64,000 nucleotides of DNA, taken from NCBI RefSeq assembly GCF_003729955.1, contig NZ_RJTX01000003.1:62001-126000 (forward strand), in the 5' to 3' direction. A program made the position numbers and the translations under genes. This DNA comes from Chryseobacterium daecheongense. GTDB lineage: Bacteria; Bacteroidota; Bacteroidia; Flavobacteriales; Weeksellaceae. A model generated the notes under the pieces. That model made no database searches, had not been told where the DNA came from, and saw only the letters and a list, made by a program, of their open reading frames with translations. Below are positions 52,045-60,359 of the stretch, piece by piece. Numbering within the stretch: the first letter of the stretch is position 1; every line of letters starts with the position of its first letter.

Positions 52045-52746
52045 TTAATCTTCACTTACATTCAATTCAATTTCAATATCCTTATTGATTTTCTTTAGTG
52101 AAGAATATTTGGCGTCGCAAACCATGGTTGTTAAAATATATTCCCCTTTATCAATCAGAATAAAATTTTGTCCTTTAGCAGGAACATCCAGATTGTAGTA
52201 TTTTTTACCGCTTATTTTAACGATCAGATTACATTTTGATCTGTTCTTAATATTAATATAAGCTTCTTTATCCATCGGATCATTATTAAAAATATGCGTC
52301 AGCATGGCTGCCGTTCTTTTATTTTTTTCACTGGGCTCCGATTTTTTGCTTACGGTTCCTACACTTGCATAATTGACTGTTCTTTCCGGAGTCGCGCTTT
52401 TTGTATTAGAAGCCAGCGTTTTAGAATTATTCAGTTCATTATTATTAACCATTTTCTCCACTTCTTTTTTACTCATCGGAGTGATGGTAGGTTTTGCTTC
52501 CGGAGAATTATCTGCCATGATAATTTCCATTAGTTTTCTCTTAAAATAGTCGGTTTTAGGGTGATTCGGATTCTGTTTCAAAAATCCGGCGATCACTCTT
52601 GCTTCCTTACTACTTTCTGCATCTGTTTCCGTGTAGATAATCATTGTTTCTTTTTCTACCACGGCTTTTGACTTGGCTTTTTTCTTTTTTTGAGAAAAAC
52701 CGAGGCAAAATATGCATAAAAATATGAGAAGAAATATTTTTTTCAT
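52045..52746 (-). CDS. hypothetical secreted protein (possibly DUF6759)
   Basis: A 233-residue protein with a signal peptide (KKIFLLIFLCIFCLGFSQ) followed by a very basic stretch (KKKKAKSKAVVEKE), a central low-complexity linker, and a C-terminal beta-rich domain of about 80 residues (AYINIKNRSKCNLIVKISGK, ending LNVSED) with two cysteines. The C-terminal part resembles what I remember as DUF6759 of Chryseobacterium, but I am not sure of the name. It is divergent from tsf and probably faces the periplasm or surface. Function unknown. Confidence 0.75.
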   Translation of the reverse strand: MKKIFLLIFLCIFCLGFSQKKKKAKSKAVVEKETMIIYTETDAESSKEARVIAGFLKQNPNHPKTDYFKRKLMEIIMADNSPEAKPTITPMSKKEVEKMVNNNELNNSKTLASNTKSATPERTVNYASVGTVSKKSEPSEKNKRTAAMLTHIFNNDPMDKEAYINIKNRSKCNLIVKISGKKYYNLDVPAKGQNFILIDKGEYILTTMVCDAKYSSLKKINKDIEIELNVSED

Positions 52747-52821
52747 TAACTAAACATTAAAAAATTTATTAAACAACTAAATAACGTAAAAAGTCATTTT
52801 TTAGTTTATCATTAAAATCAT

Positions 52822-52829
52822 TATCTTTG
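52822..52829 (+). promoter_or_regulatory. -7 promoter box for tsf
   Basis: TATCTTTG is an exact -7 box, 62 bases upstream of the tsf ATG. It shows that tsf has its own promoter. Confidence 0.6.
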
Positions 52830-52891
52830 CACTGCTCAAAAATAAACTAAAAATCAATACCACGTTTTAAATAAAAAAAATAATAAATATT

Positions 52892-53719
52892 ATGTCTTAT
52901 ACACCAGCTGCTGCAGACGTAGCAAAATTAAGAAACACAACAGGTGCAGGTATGATGGACTGCAAAAAAGCTTTAGTTGAAGCTGAAGGAGATTTCGAAA
53001 AAGCAATCGAGATCCTTAGAAAAAAAGGACAGAAAGTTGCTGCGAACAGAGCTGACAGAGAATCTACTGAAGGTGCAGTTATCGCTAGAGTAAACGAAGA
53101 TAACACTTTAGGAGCTATCATCTCTTTAAATTGTGAAACTGACTTCGTTGCTAAAAACGAAGCGTTCATCGAGTTAGCTTATGAATTAGCTGAAATGGCT
53201 ATTTTTGCTGCTAACAAAGAAGAACTTTTAGCTACTGACTTCCACGGAATCACTGTTGCTGAAAAATTAGTTGAGCAAACTGGAGTTATCGGTGAGAAAA
53301 TCGAGATCGGTGCTTTCGAAAGAATCGAAGGTCCATTCTTAGGAGCTTATATCCACGCTGGAAACAAAATCGCTGCTATCACAGCTCTTTCTGCTAGAGT
53401 AGATGGTGCTGATGAGGCTGCTAAAGCTGTTTCTATGCAGGTTGCTGCTATGAACCCAATTGCTCTTGATGAAACTGCTGTTTCTCAGGAAACTATCGAT
53501 AAAGAATTAGAAATCGAAAGAGAACTTTTAACTAAAGAAGGAAAACCTGCTAACATCATCGAGAACATCTTGAAAGGTAAAATGCAGAAATTCTACAAAG
53601 AGAACACTTTGGTACACCAGGCTTTCATCAAAGACGGAAACCAATCTGTTGCTGACTACGTAAAATCTGTAAACGGAGATCTTAAAGTTACAGGATTTAT
53701 CAGAGTAAGCTTAGCTTAA
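52892..53719 (+). CDS. tsf: elongation factor Ts
   Basis: A 275-residue guanine nucleotide exchange factor for EF-Tu. The N-terminal UBA-like domain has KLRNTTGAGMMDCKKALVEA at residues 11-30, followed by the core KKGQKVAANRADRESTEGAV and NCETDFVAKNEAF near 75, which contacts EF-Tu. Very regular codon use suggests high expression. rpsB, the usual upstream partner, is absent; the upstream gene is unrelated and on the other strand. Confidence 0.97.
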   Translation: MSYTPAAADVAKLRNTTGAGMMDCKKALVEAEGDFEKAIEILRKKGQKVAANRADRESTEGAVIARVNEDNTLGAIISLNCETDFVAKNEAFIELAYELAEMAIFAANKEELLATDFHGITVAEKLVEQTGVIGEKIEIGAFERIEGPFLGAYIHAGNKIAAITALSARVDGADEAAKAVSMQVAAMNPIALDETAVSQETIDKELEIERELLTKEGKPANIIENILKGKMQKFYKENTLVHQAFIKDGNQSVADYVKSVNGDLKVTGFIRVSLA

Positions 53720-53740
53720 TCAAATAATTATCCAATATAT

Positions 53741-53775
53741 AAAAATCCCGGCGAATATTTTTCCCGGGATTTTTT
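53741..53775 (+). terminator. terminator after tsf
   Basis: AAAAATCCCGG pairs with CCGGGATTTTT, 21 bases after the stop, with a T run. The following 180 bases to 53956 are AT-rich and contain only the next promoter box. Confidence 0.9.
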
Positions 53776-53929
53776 GCGTTCAACAATCACCCATTTCATA
53801 ATTCACATATATATAAATATCAAGATTTTTGAATATTAATTTTATGTGAATAAACTTTAGGGATATCACAATGTAAGTGTTTCATAATTATCTTCTCAAT
53901 TTTTATATAAAAGTTTGATTATTAATGCT

Positions 53930-53937
53930 TAAATTTG
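53930..53937 (+). promoter_or_regulatory. -7 promoter box, first array gene
   Basis: TAAATTTG lies 19 bases before the ATG at 53957. Confidence 0.5.
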
Positions 53938-53956
53938 CTCCCCTTTATAAGAACGC

Positions 53957-56900
53957 ATGAAAAAAATTCTATCAATTGTTTTTACAGTTTTTTATTTATT
54001 CGTTAATGCTCAATTAGATACAGACCATTGGTTTGCACCGATGGCCGCAAGATCAGGAACCAATGGGCTTGAAAGTTATCTATATCTATCTACTAATGAA
54101 ACGACACCATTTTCGGTGCAGATTTATAACAATAATACTTTATTTACAACGGTACAGGTTTCTAAAGGAAATCCTGCTCAGGTAAGCATTCCGAGTGATT
54201 TCATGCTGGCTACGATACAGTCCGATCTGTTTACACCCAACACTATGGGGCTATATGTAAAAGGTCCGAAAAAGTTTTTTGCCAATTACAGATTTTCAGT
54301 TACCAATCATGCCGAAATCATTACTTCTAAAGGGTTAGCCGGGCTTGGAACCACTTTTTATGCAGCAATGGCACCTATTACTGGCACTGCACTTTATGTG
54401 AATTCAATGATCGGAATTACAGCTACTGAAGATAATACCTCCGTTGTTGTTTCAGACTATAATCCGAACGTTATTTTCTCTGACGGGACCTCCTCTCCTA
54501 CTAAAACATTTACCCTAAATAAGGGACAATCATACATCATAGATGCGATAAGTACAGATAGCTTTAATAATCTTGACGGATTAGTCGGTGCTAAGATCGT
54601 AGCAACAAAACCTATTTCGGTAACTAATGGAAACTTCAATGGAATTTATACCAATCTGAATCTTACCAACAATGATATCCTGATGGATCAGGCTGTTCCC
54701 GTAGAAAGATTAGGGAAAGACTTCGTCGTAGTAAAAGGAAAAGGATCTGTTTCTTCAGAAATGGAGCGGGCGCTTATTATTGCAACAGAAGACAATACTC
54801 CTATTACCATTAATGGTGTAGCTACAGGAACCACTCTCAATGCGGGAGAATATTATATGGTGCCGAGTTCCAGCTATATCAATCAAGGAAACGGGCATTA
54901 TAATATGAGCATTTCTTCCACTAAAAATATTTATGTTTATCAGTTATTAGCTGGAGTTTCCGGAGGAAATGAATATCCGACAGGTGGATTTAATTTTATT
55001 CCGCCTTTAAGTTGTTTCATGCCTAATAAAATTGATGAAATAGGATATATCAATACCATCGGATCCCAGACATTCAATACAAAACTGAATATCATTACTC
55101 AAACCGGAGCAGCGGTCACATTAAACGGAACCCCTATTTCGGCAACCGACGGACCTTATCCCGTAACGGGGAATCCGAATTGGGTTAGTTATTCTGTTGC
55201 GAATGTTTCCGGAAATATCACGGTAAATTCTACTAAATCCGTTACAGCAGGGATTGCAGCAGGAAGCGGTGCAGTAGGTTATGGAGGCTATTTTGCAGGA
55301 TTCTCTTCTGTTCCGGCTATTTCCAAAACCGGAGACTGTTACACAGGAGTATTGCTTCAGGTAGATAATACATATGATGCCTATCAATGGTATTTAAATG
55401 GGAACCCAATTCCGGGAGCAACTTCATATTCTATCAATCCAGAATTATATGGAACTGGAACTTATACTTGTTTAATTACCAAAAACAATTGTGAATCCAA
55501 GCTTACCAATCCTTATAATTATACATTATGTCCTCCTATTACAACCACTACTTTTAATATTGGTTCATGTAATACCAAAGTGATTTCTCCGGTTTTCACT
55601 GCATCAGCACAAACCATTGTTCCCTCTCATACTAGCATTATCGCACCTCCTTCTTCAGGAACAGCCACTGTAAATCCAACAACAGGACAAATTACCTATA
55701 CTCCGAATACAGGACTTACTGCAGATACTACAGATTCTTTTGTATACTATGTGGAAGGAAATGGTAATCCTGCTGATTTTGAATATTTTAAAATCATTGT
55801 CAATATTGATGTTTTACAGGTAAACAATGCCTCTTTAACATCTTGTACTGATGCTAACGGTAATGGAACATTTAACTTGACCAACGCAGTTGTTACTTCT
55901 GATACCGGAACTACTGTAACTTATTTTACCAATTCCAATCTAACCGGACAGATTACTGCTCCGGCTACTTATACTGGTCCGGCAGGAACCGTATATGCGA
56001 ATGTAACCTCGTCGCTCGGGTGTTCTAAAATAGCTCAGATAACATTAACGACCAATCCGGCACCTAACATTAACATCAATAATTTTAATGCTAATCTTTG
56101 TGATGATAATTTTGATGGAATTATTAACGTTAATTTTGCAAGCATTACTCCACAGATCGTAAATAACTCTACGAGCTTTAACGTAAGATATTATCTTGTG
56201 CAAGCAGATGCCAATGCAGGAAATAATAATACATTACCTGTTAACTGGACTTATACAGCCAATACTACGGTTTATGTAAGAGTAGATCCGGCTGTTCCTA
56301 ATGAATGTCCTACTGTTTTTGGCCAGATCAATTTCAAAATCGGAAACAAAATTACTTTATTGAGCAGCAATGTAAGTGTAAATGTCTGTGATAATGATAT
56401 TAACGGTTCAGAAAATATCAACCTTAATGATTATAAAGGTCTTTTCACTGCCGATCCTAATGTAACATTAACTTTTTATACCACATTGGCCAATGCACAG
56501 ACCACAACCAATGCAATCCCCGCTACACAAATTTTACAGACAACCAACACTTATTATGTAAGATTTGTGAGTCCTACGGAATGTCCAAATACCGGAGTTT
56601 TAACATTAACTTTAAAATCTCCTAAAAAATCTGATATTCTGCATGATCAGGTGGTATGTCCGGGTGAAAAAGTAACACTTGACCCTGGAGCAGGGTTTAC
56701 TTCATATTTATGGAGTACAGGAGCTACAACACAAACCATATTAGTGGGAGCAGGAAGTTATTATGTAGATTTAGGATTCAACGGATGTGTGTACCGTCAG
56801 CATGTGAATGTAACTGTTGCCCAAAGTCCTACCATTACCAGTATTGAAACATCGGGCGCCAATGCTACCATTCATGTTTCCGGAGGAACTCCTCCTCATC

Positions 56901-57304
56901 AATATTCTTTGAATGGAATTGATTATCAACCTTCTAACCTCTTTATAGGTCTTCCAAGAGGAATTCATAAAGTATATGTCTTGGGAGCTGATGGGTGCAT
57001 ACCTGTTACTAAAGAATTTTTGATTTTAAATCTTATCAATGCCATCACCCCTAATGGCGACGGCATCAATGATGTTTTAAATTATTCTGATTTAAGAATT
57101 AAACAGAATGTCAGTATAGAGGTCGTTGACCGATACGGAGCTCCCGTTTACAGGTCTTCTGATAAAAACTATACATGGGATGGAAAGTCAGGAGGAAGAA
57201 GTCTTCCTACTGGAACTTACTGGTATCTTTTGAAGTGGACAGAGCCTGACACCAAATTACCAGTTTCATATTCCGGCTGGCTTTTAATTAAGAATAGAGA
57301 GTGA
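53957..57304 (+). CDS. IgGFc-binding-like giant surface protein, gliding-type T9SS CTD, copy 1
   Basis: A 1115-residue secreted protein and the first of four tandem paralogs. After a signal peptide (KKILSIVFTVFYLFVNAQ) comes an N-terminal region of about 450 residues like the IgGFc-binding domain ([85 protein letters not shown]). Then follow an Ig-like unit with YQWYLNGNPIPGATSYSI, a tandem-95-like unit (ATVNPTTGQITYTPN) and several beta modules. The last 90 residues are the gliding-motility-associated secretion domain (NAITPNGDGINDVLNYSDLR to GWLLIKNRE). It is about 175 residues longer than copies 2 and 3, through extra central modules. It should be exported by T9SS and sit on the cell surface. 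Confidence 0.88.
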   Translation: MKKILSIVFTVFYLFVNAQLDTDHWFAPMAARSGTNGLESYLYLSTNETTPFSVQIYNNNTLFTTVQVSKGNPAQVSIPSDFMLATIQSDLFTPNTMGLYVKGPKKFFANYRFSVTNHAEIITSKGLAGLGTTFYAAMAPITGTALYVNSMIGITATEDNTSVVVSDYNPNVIFSDGTSSPTKTFTLNKGQSYIIDAISTDSFNNLDGLVGAKIVATKPISVTNGNFNGIYTNLNLTNNDILMDQAVPVERLGKDFVVVKGKGSVSSEMERALIIATEDNTPITINGVATGTTLNAGEYYMVPSSSYINQGNGHYNMSISSTKNIYVYQLLAGVSGGNEYPTGGFNFIPPLSCFMPNKIDEIGYINTIGSQTFNTKLNIITQTGAAVTLNGTPISATDGPYPVTGNPNWVSYSVANVSGNITVNSTKSVTAGIAAGSGAVGYGGYFAGFSSVPAISKTGDCYTGVLLQVDNTYDAYQWYLNGNPIPGATSYSINPELYGTGTYTCLITKNNCESKLTNPYNYTLCPPITTTTFNIGSCNTKVISPVFTASAQTIVPSHTSIIAPPSSGTATVNPTTGQITYTPNTGLTADTTDSFVYYVEGNGNPADFEYFKIIVNIDVLQVNNASLTSCTDANGNGTFNLTNAVVTSDTGTTVTYFTNSNLTGQITAPATYTGPAGTVYANVTSSLGCSKIAQITLTTNPAPNININNFNANLCDDNFDGIINVNFASITPQIVNNSTSFNVRYYLVQADANAGNNNTLPVNWTYTANTTVYVRVDPAVPNECPTVFGQINFKIGNKITLLSSNVSVNVCDNDINGSENINLNDYKGLFTADPNVTLTFYTTLANAQTTTNAIPATQILQTTNTYYVRFVSPTECPNTGVLTLTLKSPKKSDILHDQVVCPGEKVTLDPGAGFTSYLWSTGATTQTILVGAGSYYVDLGFNGCVYRQHVNVTVAQSPTITSIETSGANATIHVSGGTPPHQYSLNGIDYQPSNLFIGLPRGIHKVYVLGADGCIPVTKEFLILNLINAITPNGDGINDVLNYSDLRIKQNVSIEVVDRYGAPVYRSSDKNYTWDGKSGGRSLPTGTYWYLLKWTEPDTKLPVSYSGWLLIKNRE

Positions 57305-57352
57305 TTTTTTAATTTTCTTTATAATTTATTAAGAATATTTCAAATATTATTT

Positions 57353-57360
57353 TAATTTTG
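57353..57360 (+). promoter_or_regulatory. -7 promoter box, second array gene
   Basis: TAATTTTG lies 22 bases before the ATG at 57383. The leader after it (ATCCTAATTCCAC) is nearly the same as in the third gene. Confidence 0.5.
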
Positions 57361-57382
57361 TAGAAATCCTAATTCCACACTT

Positions 57383-60214
57383 ATGAAAAGATTTCTACTT
57401 AGTTTAGTATTAGTTTTTTTAACAATTAATACGCTCTTTGCTCAAAGGGATACAGAACATTGGATAGCGCCGTACTATACGACCGCAGGTTCATATACCA
57501 ATACCATCTATCTGTCTACAGATTCTACTGTTCCGTTTGATGTAAAGATTTATACCAACAACAATCCAACCCCTCTTACTACGCTTACTATTAGTAAAGG
57601 AGACCCGAAGACTTATACAGTTACCGCTACTGATATTGCAGGAACTGCAACTGCAGATGCATTCCAAGTAATCGGTAAAGGTTTATATCTTAAAGCAGAT
57701 AAGCCTTTTTACTGCAGCTTAAGAATGGCTAATGGCTCTCACGGTGAGATTGTAACAAGTAAAGGAAAAGCTGGTATTGGTAAGACTTTTCACGTTGCAG
57801 CAAGCCCTAACTCTCCAGGAACAGGTTATAATTTTACAGCAGGGGTTCTGGCAACAGAAGATAATACTACTGTAACCGTATCATGGGCAACTCCGGGAAT
57901 AGTATTCGTTGGAGGAACTCCTACAGGAAACACCCACACCTTTGTATTAAATAAAGGTAAATCATTTCTTTTAACAGGAAGTACTGCTACAGCAGCTAAC
58001 TCTACAGGGTTTATCGGAGCAAAAATTGTATCGGACAAACCCATAACCTTAACAAACGGAAGCGTTAATGGTAACTTTGGAGCCGGAGGTTCTTCAGGTT
58101 CGGATGCCATTCTGGATCAGGCGGTTCCGGTTGACCGACTTGGAAATACTTTTGCTATGGTAAAAACCAAGTCGACCGATCCAAGTGAAAACATGGAAGG
58201 AGGTCTTATTATTGCAACCGAAGACAACACTCAGATATTTGTAAATGGTTCTACTACCCCTTTAGCTACAATCAATGCCGGACAATGGTACAGAATCAAC
58301 GAAACCAATTATGTTGAGCAGACGGCAGGAAGCGGCCACTTCAACATGTTTATTTCTACTTCAAAGAATGTATACTTATACCAATTAGTAGGTGTAGGAA
58401 CTGAAAATAACACTGGAGGATTCAACTATATTCCACCATTGAACTGTTTCTTACCTAGAAAAATTGATGAGATAGGAAAGATTAATGAAATGCCTGGTTC
58501 TACCGGAGCCATTAATTTAAAATTAAATGTCGTTACCGAAACCGGTGCTACCGTTTTGGTAAATGGTATCCCTCCGACAGCAGCTCAGGGACCTTATCCA
58601 TTAACAGGTAATACCCTATGGCAAACCTATGAAATTCCAATACCAGCAGCACCGATCGCCAATCTTACCATTACTTCTACAAAAGCAGTAACAGCGGGGA
58701 TCAACGGAGGATATAGTACTGCCGGTTACGGAGGTTATTTTGCAGGTTTCTCTTCCATTCCTGTAATTGCTAAGAAAACAGGAGAATGTGTTCCTGGAAT
58801 TATATTAGAAGTAGACGATGGTTATGATACATATCAATGGCAATTGAATGGCGCTGCTATTCCTGGTGCTACATCTTCTACCTATTCTCCTACACAAGCC
58901 GGTAACTATACGGTGAAGGTGACTATGGGATCATGTCAGGCTGCAGTAACACCAATTTACAAAGTGTATACTTGTTTAAAAAAGACAACTACTGCATTGA
59001 ACATTTGTGCTACTAAAGTTATCACACCGACATTCTCATCTTCTACACAAACTCCGGTAGCAAGTACTGTAACAATACTTACACCACCAGCACATGGTAC
59101 TGCAACTTTAAATCCGGTAACAGGTGCTATTACTTACGTTCCTAATGCCAACTATTTAGGTTCTGATCAAATCGTTTATCAGTTCTGTGGTAATGCTGCC
59201 GAGTTTATTGACTGCGAACAGGTCACTTTAAATCTTACAGTAGTTCCTTTTGTGGTAAAAGATGCGGTAATAAAAGCTTGTCAATATGACAATGATCCTG
59301 CTGCTCTGTTTGATCTTACATCAGCAAATATTATTACCCCTGTACCAGGAGTAACTATTATCAAAAAATATTACCCTAGCATGATTGACCTGAACGCAGG
59401 AAGCAATCAGATTATGGATCCGGAACATTATGCTTCAGCAGGTGGTTTCGTATATGTAAAAGTAACAACCAATGAAGGATGTTCTGCTATATCAAAAATT
59501 GAATTGATAGCACTTCCTATCAAAAAGTCTCCTCTTCTTGTTGATCAGTATATCTGTATTGAAGACAGAACAACTCTGAATGCAGGACCTGGCTATAACT
59601 CATATGAATGGAACACAGGGGCTACAACACCTTCTATCCAGGGAGTTGGAGTTGGAGAATATTGGGTTATTCTTGAAAACAACGGATGTTCTATTAAACA
59701 ATTTGTACGTGTAAGAAAATCTCAGGATCCTGTGATCACAGAAATCCAGATTACAAATAACTCAGCAACTGTTATCGTAAGTGGAGGCAAAGCTCCATAC
59801 AAATATGCCGTAGACGGAACAACCAATTGGCAAGATTCCAATATATTCAATAATCTTTCCAGAGGTCAGCATACATTCTATGTAAAAGATGCTTACGATT
59901 GTACCCCTATCTCAGTTGAAATCACTGTACCAAATCTTATTAACGCCATCACTCCAAACGGAGACAATGTAAATGATTATATTGATTACAGCGAACTATC
60001 TTATAAGAATGATCTTAGCTTTATGATCTATGACAGATACGGGAATAAGGTATTTACCGGTGACAAATTCAACAATTATAAATGGGATGGAAGACATTCT
60101 AACAAAAAGATTTTAACTGGAACGTATTGGTACCATATTAACTGGACTGAGCCAAATGCAGAAAAGACCCCAATCAAGTACACTGGTTGGATACTGGTTA
60201 AGAACAGAGAATAA
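57383..60214 (+). CDS. IgGFc-binding-like giant surface protein, gliding-type T9SS CTD, copy 2
   Basis: A 943-residue paralog in the same order: signal peptide (KRFLLSLVLVFLTINTLFAQ), IgGFc-binding-like region (DTEHWIAPYYTTAGSYTN, HGEIVTSKGKAGIGKTFHVA, FNYIPPLNCFLPRKIDEIGK, GYGGYFAGFSSIPVIAKKTG), Ig-like unit (YQWQLNGAAIPGATSSTY), tandem-95-like unit (ATLNPVTGAITYVPNANYLG), a Gly/Val-rich module near residue 790 and the C-terminal gliding-type domain (NAITPNGDNVNDYIDYSELS to GWILVKNRE). It is closest to copy 3, with long stretches of shared sequence. It has its own promoter box and a terminator after it. Confidence 0.88.
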   Translation: MKRFLLSLVLVFLTINTLFAQRDTEHWIAPYYTTAGSYTNTIYLSTDSTVPFDVKIYTNNNPTPLTTLTISKGDPKTYTVTATDIAGTATADAFQVIGKGLYLKADKPFYCSLRMANGSHGEIVTSKGKAGIGKTFHVAASPNSPGTGYNFTAGVLATEDNTTVTVSWATPGIVFVGGTPTGNTHTFVLNKGKSFLLTGSTATAANSTGFIGAKIVSDKPITLTNGSVNGNFGAGGSSGSDAILDQAVPVDRLGNTFAMVKTKSTDPSENMEGGLIIATEDNTQIFVNGSTTPLATINAGQWYRINETNYVEQTAGSGHFNMFISTSKNVYLYQLVGVGTENNTGGFNYIPPLNCFLPRKIDEIGKINEMPGSTGAINLKLNVVTETGATVLVNGIPPTAAQGPYPLTGNTLWQTYEIPIPAAPIANLTITSTKAVTAGINGGYSTAGYGGYFAGFSSIPVIAKKTGECVPGIILEVDDGYDTYQWQLNGAAIPGATSSTYSPTQAGNYTVKVTMGSCQAAVTPIYKVYTCLKKTTTALNICATKVITPTFSSSTQTPVASTVTILTPPAHGTATLNPVTGAITYVPNANYLGSDQIVYQFCGNAAEFIDCEQVTLNLTVVPFVVKDAVIKACQYDNDPAALFDLTSANIITPVPGVTIIKKYYPSMIDLNAGSNQIMDPEHYASAGGFVYVKVTTNEGCSAISKIELIALPIKKSPLLVDQYICIEDRTTLNAGPGYNSYEWNTGATTPSIQGVGVGEYWVILENNGCSIKQFVRVRKSQDPVITEIQITNNSATVIVSGGKAPYKYAVDGTTNWQDSNIFNNLSRGQHTFYVKDAYDCTPISVEITVPNLINAITPNGDNVNDYIDYSELSYKNDLSFMIYDRYGNKVFTGDKFNNYKWDGRHSNKKILTGTYWYHINWTEPNAEKTPIKYTGWILVKNRE

Positions 60215-60233
60215 ACTTTTTTAAAAAAATTAC

Positions 60234-60263
60234 AAACCACGATAATAAAAATCGTGGTTTTTT
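60234..60263 (+). terminator. terminator between array genes 2 and 3
   Basis: AAACCACGAT pairs with ATCGTGGTTT, followed by T residues. The same stem sequence (ACCACGAT/ATCGTGGT) recurs after gene 3, so the terminator was copied with the gene. Confidence 0.88.
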
Positions 60264-60328
60264 GTTTTATTAATACTTTTCAATGTTTTTTTTGAGAATT
60301 ATTTTTAACGTTATATTAAATATTCTAG

Positions 60329-60336
60329 TATTTTTG
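60329..60336 (+). promoter_or_regulatory. -7 promoter box, third array gene
   Basis: TATTTTTG lies 23 bases before the ATG at 60360, followed by the duplicated leader ATCCTAAATTCCAC. Confidence 0.55.
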
Positions 60337-60359
60337 CATAAATCCTAAATTCCACGCTT

